Source of the DNA: Balamuthia mandrillaris
Taxonomy: Eukaryota > Discosea > Longamoebia > Balamuthiidae
Reading direction: 5' to 3'
DNA: 64,000 nucleotides
Assembly (NCBI GenBank): GCA_031835245.1
Contig: JAVKOQ010000173.1
Span: 51,998-115,997, forward strand
The notes under the pieces were generated by a model. That model was not told the origin of the DNA and ran no database searches. It was given only the letters and a program-made list of their open reading frames with translations. The translations under genes and the position numbers were made by a program. This document shows positions 47,540 to 59,200 of this stretch, piece after piece (position 1 is the stretch's first letter; every line of letters begins with the position of its first letter).

Positions 47540-49979
47540 CTCTCTCTTTCCCTCTCTCATTGACCAGATTTGTTTTCATTTATAGCCCTCCCTCCAAGCT
47601 GCCACTATTACTACAACTACGGTCGTAACTCCTACTTCCGCTACCGTCGCCGCATCACTGCCATCCTCTTCTTCCCCAACCAACGGATCACCCTCTGCCT
47701 CCCCAGCCTCTCCAAGACCGCGCCCCTTCTCCAAAAGCAAGTCAGTTGGGACACTCAATGTAAATAACACCAAACAACAACAGCAACAACAGTCCTCCGC
47801 CACAAAAGCTGCAGGAGAAGGTGTAGGCAGTAAAAAGACGCCTTCCTTACCAACTTTGCCTGAACTTAGTAACACTTCAGCCACAAAGGCGCCGAGCTTC
47901 TCGGAAAAAGTGGCTGCTTCCACTCCGACGTCCAATTCTTCCAACTCTATTTCTTCTTCGTCCTCTTCAACACCAGCATCTACCTCGCCTGCCTCTGCTA
48001 GTAGCCCTTCCTTGGTAACCATTGCTTTCATCTTTCATCTTCTCTCTTGTTTCTTCTTACTAAAGCTACCGAATTTTCCATGCTTTCGTCTTCAAAATTA
48101 GGACTTTGATATGCAACTTTTACGAAGTCTGGTTCCATCGAAGCCAGCTCCTCCAGGGAAACTGTCCCACGCTAAACATAGGCACAATCCTAATCACGGT
48201 GCCAGAGCTGTTCCTCCCCGATCCGCCAACACCACTACCACCACTCCGCAGTCTCCTCCCTCCACCTCCGCCAAGGTCCTTCCGCCCCCTCCTTCCAATT
48301 TTCGCAAGGTTTGTGTTCCTCTCTCTCTCTCTCTCTCTCGTATTCTCTCGTTCTCTTTTTCTCGTTTGCTCTTTCGTTAACATATTGCTTGATAGTATCC
48401 ATCGGCTCCACTGTTGAGCCTAAATAGGGATGGAGTGCCACCCTTGGGATACATTTCCAAATCGGAGCAATCTCTTATCGCACATCTATCTGCCACCTTA
48501 CCCCCTCCTCCTTCTGCCCCACAACAATCCACCATCACTTTTTCTTTATCTTCTTCTTCTTCCTCTGCTTCCTCTTCTTCTGATACGAGTCCTTCTAACT
48601 CTCCTCCGACCGTTTCTATGGACAAGAAGTTAATTAACAACTCTCTTAACGTCAACAACAATGACAATAATACGAAGAAGAAGCAGAACAACAATGACAA
48701 GAACAACAAATTGAAGAGGAGTAGCATGCCCATCCTTCCTGAGATTACGGCTACCTTTACTGCTACTTCGCCCAAATCATCTTCGGCTTCAAATATAAAC
48801 CCATCTGCCGCCGAAATGCTTTCTTCCAATCCATCAAAACCCAAAAAGAAGTCCTCTCATTCTTCCAATCAGCAACGTCAACACCGTTCTTCAAACTTGG
48901 ATCAGTTTACTTCTTCCCCAAACAATAAGGCAGAAACTCTGAATAACAATCACAAACTTCAAGCGAAGAAAATAACTTCAACAAACTTTCTTCGATCGTT
49001 GCGAATGAGAAGCGAGAATGAAGAAGCTGAATACAATGAAGAATATGCAGAGGACGAAGTTGACTTTGATGGCTCCACTTTCGTTGTTGGCGGCGGCGAC
49101 AACGATGATGACGATTGGAACCAACGAACGTTTTTAGGGAACGAATTTGCAGCAGCCACGAAAGCCACAACAATGACAACGAAAACGAACAAGAGAACGA
49201 CTGAAGACGAAGATGCTGACGATGAAGCAGAAAGTTCAGTTTGGGACGATCCAACTTCGAACAGCTTTCAGTGGGATTGGGATCCTGAATCTGCCTCTTC
49301 CTCCTTCTTTGCCCCTTCTTTCTCCTCTTTCGCTTCCTCTCTTCAACAACAGCAGCAACAACCACCAACAAACAACAAAACCAAACAAGAAGAAAGAGAA
49401 CAACGACAAGAAGAAAAGGAAAGAGCGAAAGCCAAAGAAAAAGCAGATAGAGAGGAGAAGGAAGGGGGCCCCCATTTTCCGGAGGACGAAATGGCGGCCT
49501 TTATGAAGCAACTAGGATGGGAGGGAGCGGCGCTCGATGAGGATGGTGAGGACGAGGAAGGCGAGTGGCTGACGGAGGAGGAGATTCAGCAGGTGTTGCC
49601 GCGCATCAACCCCTTTGAGATCCATCTCGCCCGCGAGCGGAGACGCAACGACCTCGATGCCTCCCTCAAACAGTGGCAACGTCAAGAAGAACCCCCTCTT
49701 CCTGCTTCGAGCAAGACGACCGGGAATGATTCATTTGCATTCTCATCACCGTCGCCCTCTTCTTCTTCTTCTTCTTCTTCCAAGAGAAGTACGTTGCCGC
49801 CGCCTCCTCCAGGTTTTGGCTTCCATTCTTTCGAAGCGCAACAACAGAATCATCATCATCGAACAACTGGAGGGGCTGAAGAGGCCAGCCATCACCGAGC
49901 GCCTCTTTTCTTTCCCTCTGCGTTCCACCCACACCATCCGCAACAGCACGCTCTTCCTCCTTCCTTTTATTACTGGTAA
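46771..49979 (+). CDS. vasculin/GPBP1-like protein
   Basis: A mostly disordered Ser/Asn/Pro-rich protein in at least six exons. Conserved islands match the vasculin (GC-rich promoter binding protein 1) family in order: ISFIPEWLKEK (family FAPAWL), QDFPSLQAA completed across a splice junction (family EDFPSL), LLRSLVPSKPAPPGK (family KGLVPKPAAPPTK), STNFLRSLRMRSENEEAE (family SEFLKALKRDR), and EDEMAAFMKQLGWEGAALDE followed by WLTEEEIQQVL (family LLKEMGWQEDSENDE...LTEDEMREF). In animals GPBP1 acts in transcription; the role here is inference. Between the islands lie poly-Asn, poly-Ser and poly-Gln stretches and an acidic region (GGGDNDDDDWNQ). The exon carrying RDREQDF is only about 27 nt. Identification rests on short motifs, though five in order is hard to explain by chance. 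Confidence 0.7.
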
Positions 49980-50166
49980 ACAAACAACTACCCAGCGTTT
50001 TTTTGAATAAAAGGCACACCATGATACCTATCGTTTGCTTTTCTCTTCTTCTTGCTTTTTTCTTCTTTCTTCTTGCTTCTTTCTTCTTGCTTCTTGCTTC
50101 TTCTTTCTTCGTTCTTCTTCGTGTTGTGTTTTACATATTTCTTTATTCATTTATCGAAGGTCATCA

Positions 50167-53100
50167 TCATCCATATTTTGCAGAATACTGTACAATGGAG
50201 GAGAACGCAGGCCGTTCCTTCGGGTCGTGCTGCCAACACTGCTCGATCAGCTCCTGCCACTCTGGAGGGCAGGAGTCCTTGCGGATGGGAGGACGGTCTC
50301 CCTGCAACACCTTCCTGGCCACCTCCTCATCCAACTCTCCTTCCCACGGCATGTCTCCCAAGTGAAACAACTCCTTTTTGGTTTTAAACATCAGCAGGGA
50401 AGAAACAAAGTCTCATAAGAAGAAGAGAACCAACCCAAGCAATGATCGCAAAGCTGTACACGTCGGAGCTGTTGGTGTAATGTCCCTCAAACTGTTGTCG
50501 GCTTCGTTTGGGCTTCTTCCGGAAGACCTCAGGAGCACGCCAACGACCCGTTCCCACGCCCATTCCCGTCATTTCCGTTTCCCCCATTTTGCTTAACCCT
50601 GTTTTTGAAAGCAAGCAAGTAAGCACAAGGAAGAAAGACAAGCAGAACTTTAAAAAAAAAACCAATGAACGAACCAAAGTCTGCTATTTTGGGTACCCAA
50701 TTGCCATCCACCAAAATACTTTAAAGAAGAAGAAGAAGAAGAGGCGATGAGCTTCATAGAACAAAGAAGAAGAGAGGAAACATACTTCATACTGCTAAGA
50801 TCGCGATGACAGATGTTCTTGCTGTGAATATACTCCATCCTAAACAAACAGATTTGTCAGCAAGAAAGAAAAAGAAACAGAAAAAGAAAAAGAAAGAGAA
50901 TACCCTCTTGCAATGCCGAGCAACAATGAATTTCTTCGTTGCTTAAACTCATAAAACGGGTCGTCCTCTTTTTCCTCTTCTTCGTTTTCTTCTCTTCTTA
51001 GTGACCGCAATGCACCACCACCAAGAGATCTCGTTCTCTTTTGTTGGTTCCTCTCATTCCCTCCTCTATTTCTTTTCGTTTCCAATGTTGAGTCAACCTG
51101 CGCCACTGAAGCCCTTCTCGTTCTCTTTGTTCCTTTTCCTCGTTCTCTTCTTCCCCCTTTAATCTCATACTCCTCATCATCCTCCTCTTCCCCTTCTCCC
51201 GCTGCCCCTCGTCTTTTTACCGGAGAAGATTCTCCAACCGCGAATTTAGCAGGAGGTCGATGCGTTCTTCTAGTTCTCCGAAGAAAACCATTTGTTCCTT
51301 CTCGTCCTCCTCTTTGTTGATTGCGTCCTTGCATTCGATGCTGATTCTTTGTGGCATGTATCAAGTTGTAAAGGTTGCCAAAGGCGCAGTACTCCATCGC
51401 GATCTGCTTTCGTCCATCGTTGCTGCAACAATAGCCGATGACTTGGACTATGTGAGGATGACCACGAAGCGTGGCCAAGATCTGGAGCTCGTTCTCGATG
51501 CGAAGATCCGTCTCGTTGGCATTAAAAACTTTGACGGCAACGTCCTCGCCGCGCCAACGTGCCTTGAAGACGCGAGCAAAGGAGCCGGAGCCTACCGGAT
51601 CACTTCCGGCAAACTCTAATGCCTTTTCATCCAATTCTTTTATAATTAAAAAGAAGCAGAATGTGAGAAAGAGAATAAAAAGGAGGAAGACGAATGAAGA
51701 AGAAAGGAGAACGAACCATCTAGCTGTATTGCAACTGCTATGGAAGTAGACGTTGTGGTGGAGGTGGAAGAAGAAGAAGAGCCTTTGCTCAGAATTCGTT
51801 GGAGACTCATTGCATAAGCAACATTACCAGTGCTGGTAGCAGTAACCGACGATGAAGCCAAAGTTGGCGCAATTAACGTAAAACTATCATTGCCGTCATC
51901 TTCACGTTTTTCTTGAGAATGTTGAAGTCGATTCGTTGTGGTGTTGTTTTCGAAAACGGAAAAAGATGGTTTTGTCTTACTAGAAGAGGAAGCAGAAATG
52001 GAAGCTGATGACGTTGGATGATGAGATATTCGAGTAGGACTTGGCTCAAAGAGAAAAGCGCCACCGTTCAATGCTGTCGTTATTGTTGATGAAGAAGGAG
52101 GAGGAAGAAGAGACGGGGAAGATAGCAAAGAAGGAGAAGGACATTTAGTGATCATCTCGCCAGCAGCAACAGTAAGCAAAGTTGGTGCTTGTGGTTGCTG
52201 TTGTTGATGTAGAGAAGTTGAAGAAGAGGGAGAAGGAGGAGAAAGCTCCTGTTGGCTTCCACCGCTTCGATAGAGCAACCGAACGAGCTTTGTGGCCCCT
52301 GCCACTATGTCGTTCATCAATCCGTTAGTGCTCTCTTGAGAGTAGGAATGGTTTTCGCTGTCTTGCGCTAACTCCATTTCATTCCCCCCTTTCTCTTGAA
52401 CTTGCGCGATAGCCGTCGTTGTTGATATCGACTTTAATACGGTATTTTGTTCCTGCTGTACATAGCCACTATCCTCCGTTTTTACAATCTCCATCTCTTT
52501 CATAGTTGTCATTGTTAAGGAAGACGACGTTCTCACTTCTTCTGCTCCCTCCTCTTCTGCCACCAAGTCTATAAACAAACCTACATCCGTTGATTCTCGG
52601 TCCTCCTCTTGTCTTCGTTGTTGAGAGGAAGTCAATGAAGAAGAAGAGGAAGAAGAACGACGAAGTGATAACTTCTCCGAAGAGCCAAACTTCCTCAACC
52701 TCTTTCTAGTCGTTGGGGGAGAACCTGTTGAATACGTTTTTATCTGGGCCGTTGTTGTTGTCGTTGTAGGTATCTCTTTCTCTTTGTCTTTTCGAGGGTG
52801 GATCAGCGGGTCGTCAACGAACAGCCAAAAGTCGCTATCTCCATTTTCTTCATCTTCCTCTTCTTCTTCCTCTTCTTGCTTGTGACTATATCTCGGAGGA
52901 GCAGCAACAGTTTCAATGAACGGAGCCGCTGATTGTTTTTTCTGTTGTTTAGACGATTGTTTGCGTTTTGAGGGCGAATTTTTCGCTCTAGAGCTTCTTT
53001 TGAGAGCTTGAGTAGAGTTGCTTTTGTTTTGCGTTTGTTCCTGTGGTTGCTTATGCCGATGTTGCTGAAGTTGATGTTGGCTGTCTCCGTTATTTTCATC

Positions 53101-53866
53101 ATCGAAATAAGGACTTTCTTGTGATTGTTCTGTTTCTTCACGCAACGGGAAAGGAGGACCTGTTGTTTGAAGAGAACGTCAAAAAAAAGACATGGAAGAG
53201 GAAGAAAGCTTCATGCTTACATGGTAGACCGACAGTGTCGTACATATCTTGCCAACGCTCCTTCAACCATCCCGTTCTGTACAAAGCCTGCACTCTCTCC
53301 ATGACCTCCAACGGCAAGAAGAACCTCACTGCTGTCAGGGTTCTTCCTTGTAACCTTTTCCAAAAGAAATGAGCAAGAAAAAAGAAGAAGCAAGAAGAAG
53401 AACAACAAGAAGAAGAGGAGGAGGAGGTATAAGACTCGATGAAGAACAAACCGTAGGAACAGGTAATCGGTGTCATTAGCAGACGACTCGAAGTGCTCGT
53501 GGCCAAAAGTCCTCCGCTTCACGTCGTGGTTCTTGTCGACATGTATCTTGGCGCTATCCGGCAATGCCCTGGCCGTAAAGTCAAACTGGGCCTGGAGGGC
53601 ATACACCTCCGTGCTGCCATACGTCAAGCTAAAGTGGAGCTCTTGTTTGCCTACAGGACGCATAGACGTTATAATACAAAGAAACAAAGGGATGAGTTCC
53701 TCTTTGGTTTTGCGAAAGAACAAGACAAAAGACAACAGAGAAAGCGAAGAAACCATTAAACAAAACAAACAACAATAGAGAGAGGGAGAGAGAGAGAAAA
53801 AAAAAGAAGAGAAAGAGAGAGAGAGAGAGAGAGAGCTTCGTCTTCTCTTCTTCGTTCTTCTTCTTC

Positions 53867-53905
<39 letters not shown>

Positions 53906-54412
53906 AAACATGAAGAAGAAGAAGAAGAAGAAGAAGAAGAAGAAGAAGAAGAAGAAGAAGAAGAAGAAGAAGAAGAAAGAAGGAGAGAAAGAAAACAAAA
54001 CACACATGAAGGGCAAAAAAAAAAAGAAAAGAACAACAAGATAGAAAACAAAACACAGAAAGAGAAGAAAAAATAAAATAAAATAAAAAGTATAAAAATA
54101 AAGACCTGTGCGAGGGAATTGCTTCACCGAGGTCTGCACGCGCAGCGCACGAAAGCCGCGTTGCGTCACCAAGAACCACCAGCCCGGTTGCCGCCGGGTG
54201 TTCTGCTCCTCGTCCGACCCCATGCGCTCCGGTTTGGTGCGAGGGCAGGCGGCCGAGTCGCCCGCCGCCTCCTTGATCATGTAGCATTTCCTCTCCGCTT
54301 TGTTGCCCAGAGATTGAACGGCCAAGGTGATCTGCCAGACCTTTGGGCTATGCCCACGCTTTCTTGGCGGTTTGCTGCCCTGCTGTGAGCTCGCGGAGGT
54401 GGAGGTGTCCAT
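50167..54412 (-). CDS. TKL-type protein kinase with novel N-terminal region
   Basis: The kinase domain (about 51640-50170) shows GSGSFARVFKARWRGEDVAV with Lys in VAVKVF, IENELQILATLRGHPHIVQV, and AMEYCAFGNLYNLIHA. HRDLSSMNILVDGNWVPKIA and DFGLSKMG are both assembled across splice junctions. GTGRWRAPEVF, SSDVYSFAIIAWELFHLGDM, and QELIEQCWQHDPKERPAFSS complete it. This is the tyrosine-kinase-like (MLK/CTR1/DRK) class common in amoebozoans. About 115 charged residues are inserted between helices D and E. Upstream is a 500-residue Ser/Thr/Gln-rich region. At the start lie three conserved-looking exons: WQITLAVQSLGNKAERKCYM and WWFLVTQRGFRALRVQTSV; then ELHFSLTYGSTEVYALQAQF; then FFLPLEVMERVQALYRTGWL. 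I do not recognise this N-terminal domain. I start at the ATG at 54412. Confidence 0.8.
53766..53995 (+). repeat. GA tract, TC tract and (GAA)n in a TKL kinase intron; potential hairpin
   Basis: A (GA)n run at about 53810-53836 faces a (TC)n run at about 53870-53902, separated by about 35 bp of TTC-rich sequence, so the two can pair as a hairpin. A run of about 23 GAA units follows. This is the one intron where both strand orientations occur. Confidence 0.85.
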
Positions 54413-54876
54413 CGAATGGAGCTGTTGTTCTTCTTCTTCACGAGGCCTCCCCTCCTTGTGGATCAATCAAATTTTTTCGGCCAATAATTTTTATTGATAT
54501 TTTCTCGAAATTTTTCCAGGAACGAAATACAATAATTAATCTGATCGATCTTTAATTGTATTATTTTTGATTTTCGATTGGATATGTTCCTTATTCATGT
54601 CGTCTTGACGCTTCCAGACATTTTATTAATGCAACCGTTATGGAGGAGAACAACTCGGTCAAGTGTAATGCTTGCCATAGAATTGGCGGTTGCTGGGGAG
54701 GTTGTAGGCCAAAAAGCCAGCCGAGCTCTCATCCTGGATGCGACTGCGCAGCAGAGCTTTCTTGGGCGCGTTGTCCGCCCAGACCGAGAGCCAGAGGGGC
54801 ACGGAGCAGGTGGCGGTTACTTCCATCGTGGCTTGAAGAGAAGGACAAGTCCTCCTTCTAGCTCCCGCGAATGGGA
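54413..54876. other. AT-rich intergenic region then unassigned GC-rich segment
   Basis: 54470-54620 is AT rich (TTTTTATTGATATTTTCTCG) and probably contains the TKL kinase promoter. 54659-54876 is GC rich and open on the minus strand (SVPLWLSVWADNAPKKALLR), directly after the F-box gene; it may be an extra exon of that gene. Confidence 0.4.
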
Positions 54877-55617
54877 CTAACAAAGGAACTTGTTTGCTTT
54901 GCCGTTGAAATACAAGGCTCCTTCGCTGCGGGGGTTGCAAGGTGCTCCTTAACCTATCTTCTCTGTGCGCGGTGTCTATCAGTACGAGAAGGGAGGAGAG
55001 GGGTGCGTGCCTACCCATCTTCCGATAGGATCTGCACATAGAACTCCAACTCCAAGCGGCTGTAAGGCAGGATCAAAGCGGAACCGTCGTCATAAGGGTC
55101 ACTGCCCTTCACCGCACGAAACCTGCCAAAGTACTTGTATGTGGTGACGCCACAAAATGTGGTCTCGTATCCAACTACGCCGCTGCCGGTTGACCCTTCT
55201 TCTTGCCCCAAGGCCAAGTAGTAGATGGAGCCTCGGTTGGCTTGCGATTCAATGTTGTAGTAGACGCCGCTGAAGCTGGCAACGCTATCAACAAAGCGTT
55301 CTCGTAGGCTGGTCACCTGTTCGAGCTGCTGTTCATCATCATTGCTCTTGCTAACACGAGGGGGCAACGACACATTATAGCGAAGGAGCAACCCTCCAAA
55401 GCCCCTCCTTCCACACCAGCCCACGAAAGGCCCTGCAGGTGCTTCCAAACTTTACCGCTGAGATCGGGTCAAGCAGAGACAAGATGAGCTGCTCCGTCAC
55501 TTCGATGGGCAGATTCCAACAGAACGATGCTTTATCTGCATTCGATTCTCCCTCTTCCTCCTCCTCCTCCTTTCCTCCGAGCCGGGTGTCCTCTTCCTCT
55601 CCGCTCATCCTCTCCAT
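54877..55617 (-). CDS. F-box protein with beta-rich C-terminal region
   Basis: The first exon encodes MERMSGEEEDTRL, a poly-Glu stretch, and an F-box: FCWNLPIEVTEQLILSLLDP, then ISAVKFGSTCRAFRGLVWKE and GLWR. F-box proteins dock to Skp1 in SCF ubiquitin ligases. The frame then stops, but a 46-nt intron (GTTGCT...CAAG) restores it into SNDDEQQLEQVTSLRERFVD, GVYYNIESQANRGSIYYLAL and FRAVKGSDPYDDGSALILPY. Another donor at SEDG leads to EGALYFNGKANKFLC and a stop at 54877. The C-terminal half looks beta-rich and presumably binds a substrate, but no family is recognised. The last exon could instead continue in another frame to about 54659. The first intron may alternatively be a sequencing frameshift. 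Confidence 0.6.
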
Positions 55618-55663
55618 ACAAGGCCACGCCTTTTGGCTGACTGTCGCAAACAAAGCAAATCAA

Positions 55664-55741
55664 TGCGTCGACAGAAATGCAGGGATTCGACTCCGACGGA
55701 ACACACTTTAGTTTTTAATGTCGACAACCCAGCGTCGACAA
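55664..55741. promoter_or_regulatory. three GTCGACA sites upstream of the F-box gene
   Basis: CGTCGACA at about 55667-55674, TGTCGACA at 55720-55727 and CGTCGACA at about 55734-55741, between the F-box start and the CLP1 stop. Only the middle one is the full palindrome. Confidence 0.4.
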
Positions 55742-55875
55742 AAATGAGTCAAAGAGCAGGCAGAAAACGATTTGGGAAGAAGAGGAAGAGGAAGAGGAAG
55801 CCGACGCAGAAGAAGAAGAAGGGGGGACTAAGCGAGTATAAAAGGGGTGCACCGTTCGTCTTTCACATTCTTTTT

Positions 55876-57467
55876 TTATTCGAACCATTTAAGACTACCA
55901 ACCAACAACAGCTTTCCAGGCAGGGGACCAGGGCATGGCGCCAACATCATGATCTTTCTTTTCTCAAAGTTGATATTTGTGCTGCAAAAGAAGAGGGGGT
56001 TAGGAAGCTCAAACAAGGACACATCAACACACAAGGAGAAGCACAGAACAATAATAACTCACATATAAACAAAACCAGCGACGTTGGATTCGTGGAGGGC
56101 ATCAGGAGACTTGGCGTAGGACACACCCACGATGGAGTGAAGTAGCTCGGTGGTGGGCTGCACTTCCACCAATTTCGTTGGGACTATCGTTCTCTCAGCA
56201 CCAATGGGTAACGCCGATGAAGGCGCTTTCGGTCCTTTTGTGGGGAAAAAACAAGGTAAAATAACAGACCCGAAGACTGCATCTATCCCAAGAGAAGAAG
56301 GAAAAATAAGAGAGAAGAGCAAAAACGCAGACAAGTACCTCCACCAGCTCTGAAAAATTTGACGTCCTGAAAGTCAACCAAGACAGATCCAGGACAGAGA
56401 TCTCCCGCCCGGCCATAAAAGTACTCTCTTATCTTTGCCATTCTCGACTTGCGACGATAGGTCGGGTCCCGAGTGACGACCCCTCCTGATTTGTTTAGCT
56501 TCATCACTTGAATGCTTTGTGGGAAGTACGCGTTACTGCTGGTGCTTTCACCACCTTCATGTTGTTGTTGTTGTTTAAACTGTTGAAGGATATGAGGAAC
56601 GTCTGACTCGATGTCGCTGTATAACCGCTCGTGGTCGAGAACGAGGACCAAGTCGGCTTTGGTTGCTTCGATGCAGTATTTCAAGAGGTTGTAGCCAACA
56701 CCGTCCACCCAACCGCATGTGTTAATTATTAAACCTGATGCTTTCACTATTCGTGGTTGTGTTTTAAATGAGTTGCTGGAAGAAAGACAAACGAAGCAAG
56801 AAGCAAGAAAGACAGAAAGAGAAAACGGTACTGTCTTCGTTTTGATCCAAATAGCTGTCTACGACGCATTGCAGATTTGAGATTTGGAGCTTGTACAGGT
56901 CCGGGTTGGGTCCTGGGCTGACGTCGCCGAAGAAATATACAAGTGGTTTGCCATAGTCAAAGCCTTTCTGTTGATTGTTTGTGGTATTTGTTTTAACGTA
57001 AGTAAAGAAACGCCTGGTTAGCTGATAAAAGGTACCGCAAGAAACAAACAGAACAGAAGAACAAACAAATCAAACAAAGCAATGGATGAGACATACTACA
57101 ATATCAACGGGCTTATCGGCAGGAATGGCAGTGAGCATGCCGGGCATGGTGCACCCTTGACCCACATCCAAGTCCATATAGACAGGTCCCCATCCCAACC
57201 GGCTGGCATAGCTGATGAGCAGCTTGCACAAAGAAGACTTGCCGGTGTCGGTCGGTCCGGCGATGAGCACGCGAGGACCCTGTCCTTCCTGCTTCTTGGC
57301 CTCTTGGCGGCGCTTCTCCAGAAAGTTGTGGACCTCGAGGTAGCTCACCATGGGGGTCTCTTTGCCAATGTAGGCGTGACAAGGTCCTCCAGATAAGTAA
57401 GAGAGAAAATAGTAAAGGAAAAACATGGAAGAGAGATAGAAGCGAGCGCGAAAAGGAGAGAAGAGAG

Positions 57468-57508
<41 letters not shown>

Positions 57509-57941
57509 CGGAAGGGAAAAAACAAAAAAAGCAAGAATAGAGAGGATGTGAGAAAGAAGCACAGCAGCAGAGGAAAAAGGATATTTCAAGCACGCAGCCA
57601 TGCCAAGTGAAGATGGCGGATTTAGTCCGGGTGAAGGAATACGACTGCTCTTTCGCTAGTTCCGTGCCAAAGCTTTCAGCAGTTCCGTCCAACAACTTTG
57701 TTTGAGATTCATCACATTCACTTTCTTTGTTAACACATAAAAGTTCTCACAACAAAAAAAAAAGGTAGCGGCGCGTACGCACTTTGATTTTGACCTCAGC
57801 ATCTTCCACCTCGAATCGCAGCTCCTGCTCTCTGTCCAATCGCCAAACTTTTGTGCTACTCGCTTGTGAAGAAGAGGCACCGGAAGCACCACCACCAGAA
57901 GAAGAAGCAGAAGCCGAGGATGAGAAGCTTCCTCCTTCCAT
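55876..57941 (-). CDS. CLP1: CLP1, polyribonucleotide 5'-hydroxyl kinase of the mRNA 3'-end and tRNA splicing machinery
   Basis: CLP1 is part of cleavage factor II for pre-mRNA 3' processing and associates with the TSEN tRNA-splicing endonuclease. Exons give KVWRLDREQELRFEVEDAEV, GTAESFGTELAKEQSYSFTR, SAIFTWHGCVLEI, then YIGKETPMVSYLEVHNFLEK and the Walker A site RVLIAGPTDTGKSSLCKLLI. VYMDLDVGQGCTMPGMLTAI, PLVYFFGDVSPGPNPDLYKL, GLIINTCGWVDGVGYNLLKY, LVLVLDHERLYSDIESDVPH and SGGVVTRDPTYRRKSRMAKI follow, with REYFYGRAGDLCPGS next. The end is LHESNVAGFVYITNINFEKR and MMLAPCPGPLPGKLLLVGSL. This matches CLP1 from end to end (human: VAGFIVVTSVDLE...LSPAPRPLPKNFLL). A poly-Gln/Gly insertion precedes the SGGVV motif. 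The second intron carries GA/TC repeats. Confidence 0.95.
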
Positions 57942-58029
57942 CTCCTCTCCCTTGCTACTCTTTGTACTTTATTTTTTCTTTCGTTACCCACAAATTGTGC
58001 TCCTTTGTTGAAGCATTTGCGAACAAAAC

Positions 58030-58200
58030 AGGCTTCACAAATGGTGCGCAATGATTGCAGTAAAAATGCACGATTTGTGCTGCAATAGAATGAGGGGCCA
58101 AAACAAGCTGTTTCCAGGCTTCACAAATGGTGCGCAATAATTGCAGTACAAATGCACGATTTGTGCTGAATTTGGGTGAGGGGTCAAAAAACGACCCTTG
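58030..58200. repeat. two tandem copies of an 86-bp unit upstream of the paxillin-like gene
   Basis: AGGCTTCACAAATGGTGCGC begins at 58030 and again at 58116. Both copies continue with AATNATTGCAGTANAAATGC and ACGATTTGTGCTG, and end in GAGGGGCCAAAA or GAGGGGTCAAAA. The unit contains GCACGATTTGTGC, an imperfect inverted repeat. It lies in the divergent promoter region of CLP1 and the paxillin-like gene. Confidence 0.85.
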
Positions 58201-58248
58201 GAGAAATTGTAACACTTCACCACAACAAAGCGTAAAGTAAACGCCAAG

Positions 58249-59200
58249 ATGGATGCGCAAGGTTCGGTGGAGGATCTGGATAGTTTGTTGGACCGGCTGG
58301 AGATGGAGCTGAAGACGGCGCCTCGCGCTCGCTCCGCTTCCAAACGGTCATCCTCGGTGCGAGCGCAGCTCGTTCATAAGCTTGCGGACGAGCTGGAATC
58401 TCAGATACGCCCGCCTCTTACTTCCGGTAGGAACTTGCGCGCTCCTTCTTCTTTGGTTCACCATTAACTCTTCCTTGTTTTTCTAGCATCCCCAAAGACG
58501 GAAGACCTACTACCTCAGGAAGAGCTGCAACACGATGGTGGTAGTGCCCACGAAGGCAATATTGCTTCTTCTGTTTCGGGCTTTGAAGAACCGCCAAACT
58601 TGCCACCATTGAACCAACCGCTTCCACCACCTCCACAACAACAACACTTTCGTCCACCTTCCCCAACACAGCAGCAACAACAAACTCAAATACCTTCCCA
58701 ACTCCCTGTCCCTCAAACTCAACAACCACAACAACTGCAGCAGCACCAATCACCACGTCAAGATGAAGACGTTTGTGGAAGGTGTAAGAAGCCGATTGAC
58801 ATGGGCCTCTTCCTCAAAGAATTGGGAACGTTTTGGCATGCTGGTTCGTACTCTATCTTTGAGAGAAAGAAACAGCGAGGACGACACAGAAGAGAGCAAA
58901 AATATGAGACAAGACGATGAAACAAGAAAGAGAAGTAGAGGCAAGAGAAGCATAAGAAGAAGTAGAAGGCAAGATGACAAAGCAAGCTAACTTTGACAAA
59001 CCGTACAGCATGTTTCACGTGTGCACAATGTAAAGGTGAATTGGTGGGACCAAGAGCTCGTAGCGGAGGCTACTTTCTTTGGAATGGGTTCGTGCATCTT
59101 TTCCATTTTCTTTCGATTCGTGCTGATGTTTTAACTGGCTCTTTGTTGTAAAGGCAACCTGTTTGTGCTCGATGCTATCGAAGAATATGTGGCCAATGAT
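58249..59200 (+). CDS. paxillin-like protein: LD motif plus single LIM domain
   Basis: The N-terminus MDAQGSVEDLDSLLDRLEME contains an LD motif (LDxLLxxLE), the paxillin feature that binds focal-adhesion partners, and QLVHKLADELESQ may be a second, weaker one. A Pro/Gln-rich linker follows (QQQHFRPPSPTQQQQQTQ). The C-terminal LIM domain reads VCGRCKKPIDMGLFLKELGT, then FWHAACFTCAQCKGELVGPR completed across a splice site, and PVCARCYRRICGQ, with the CxxC, HxxC, CxxC and CxxC zinc ligands. Paxillins normally carry three to four LIM domains; only one is present, and the stop follows within four residues. It might be a minimal adhesion adaptor. Introns are short. Confidence 0.75.
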
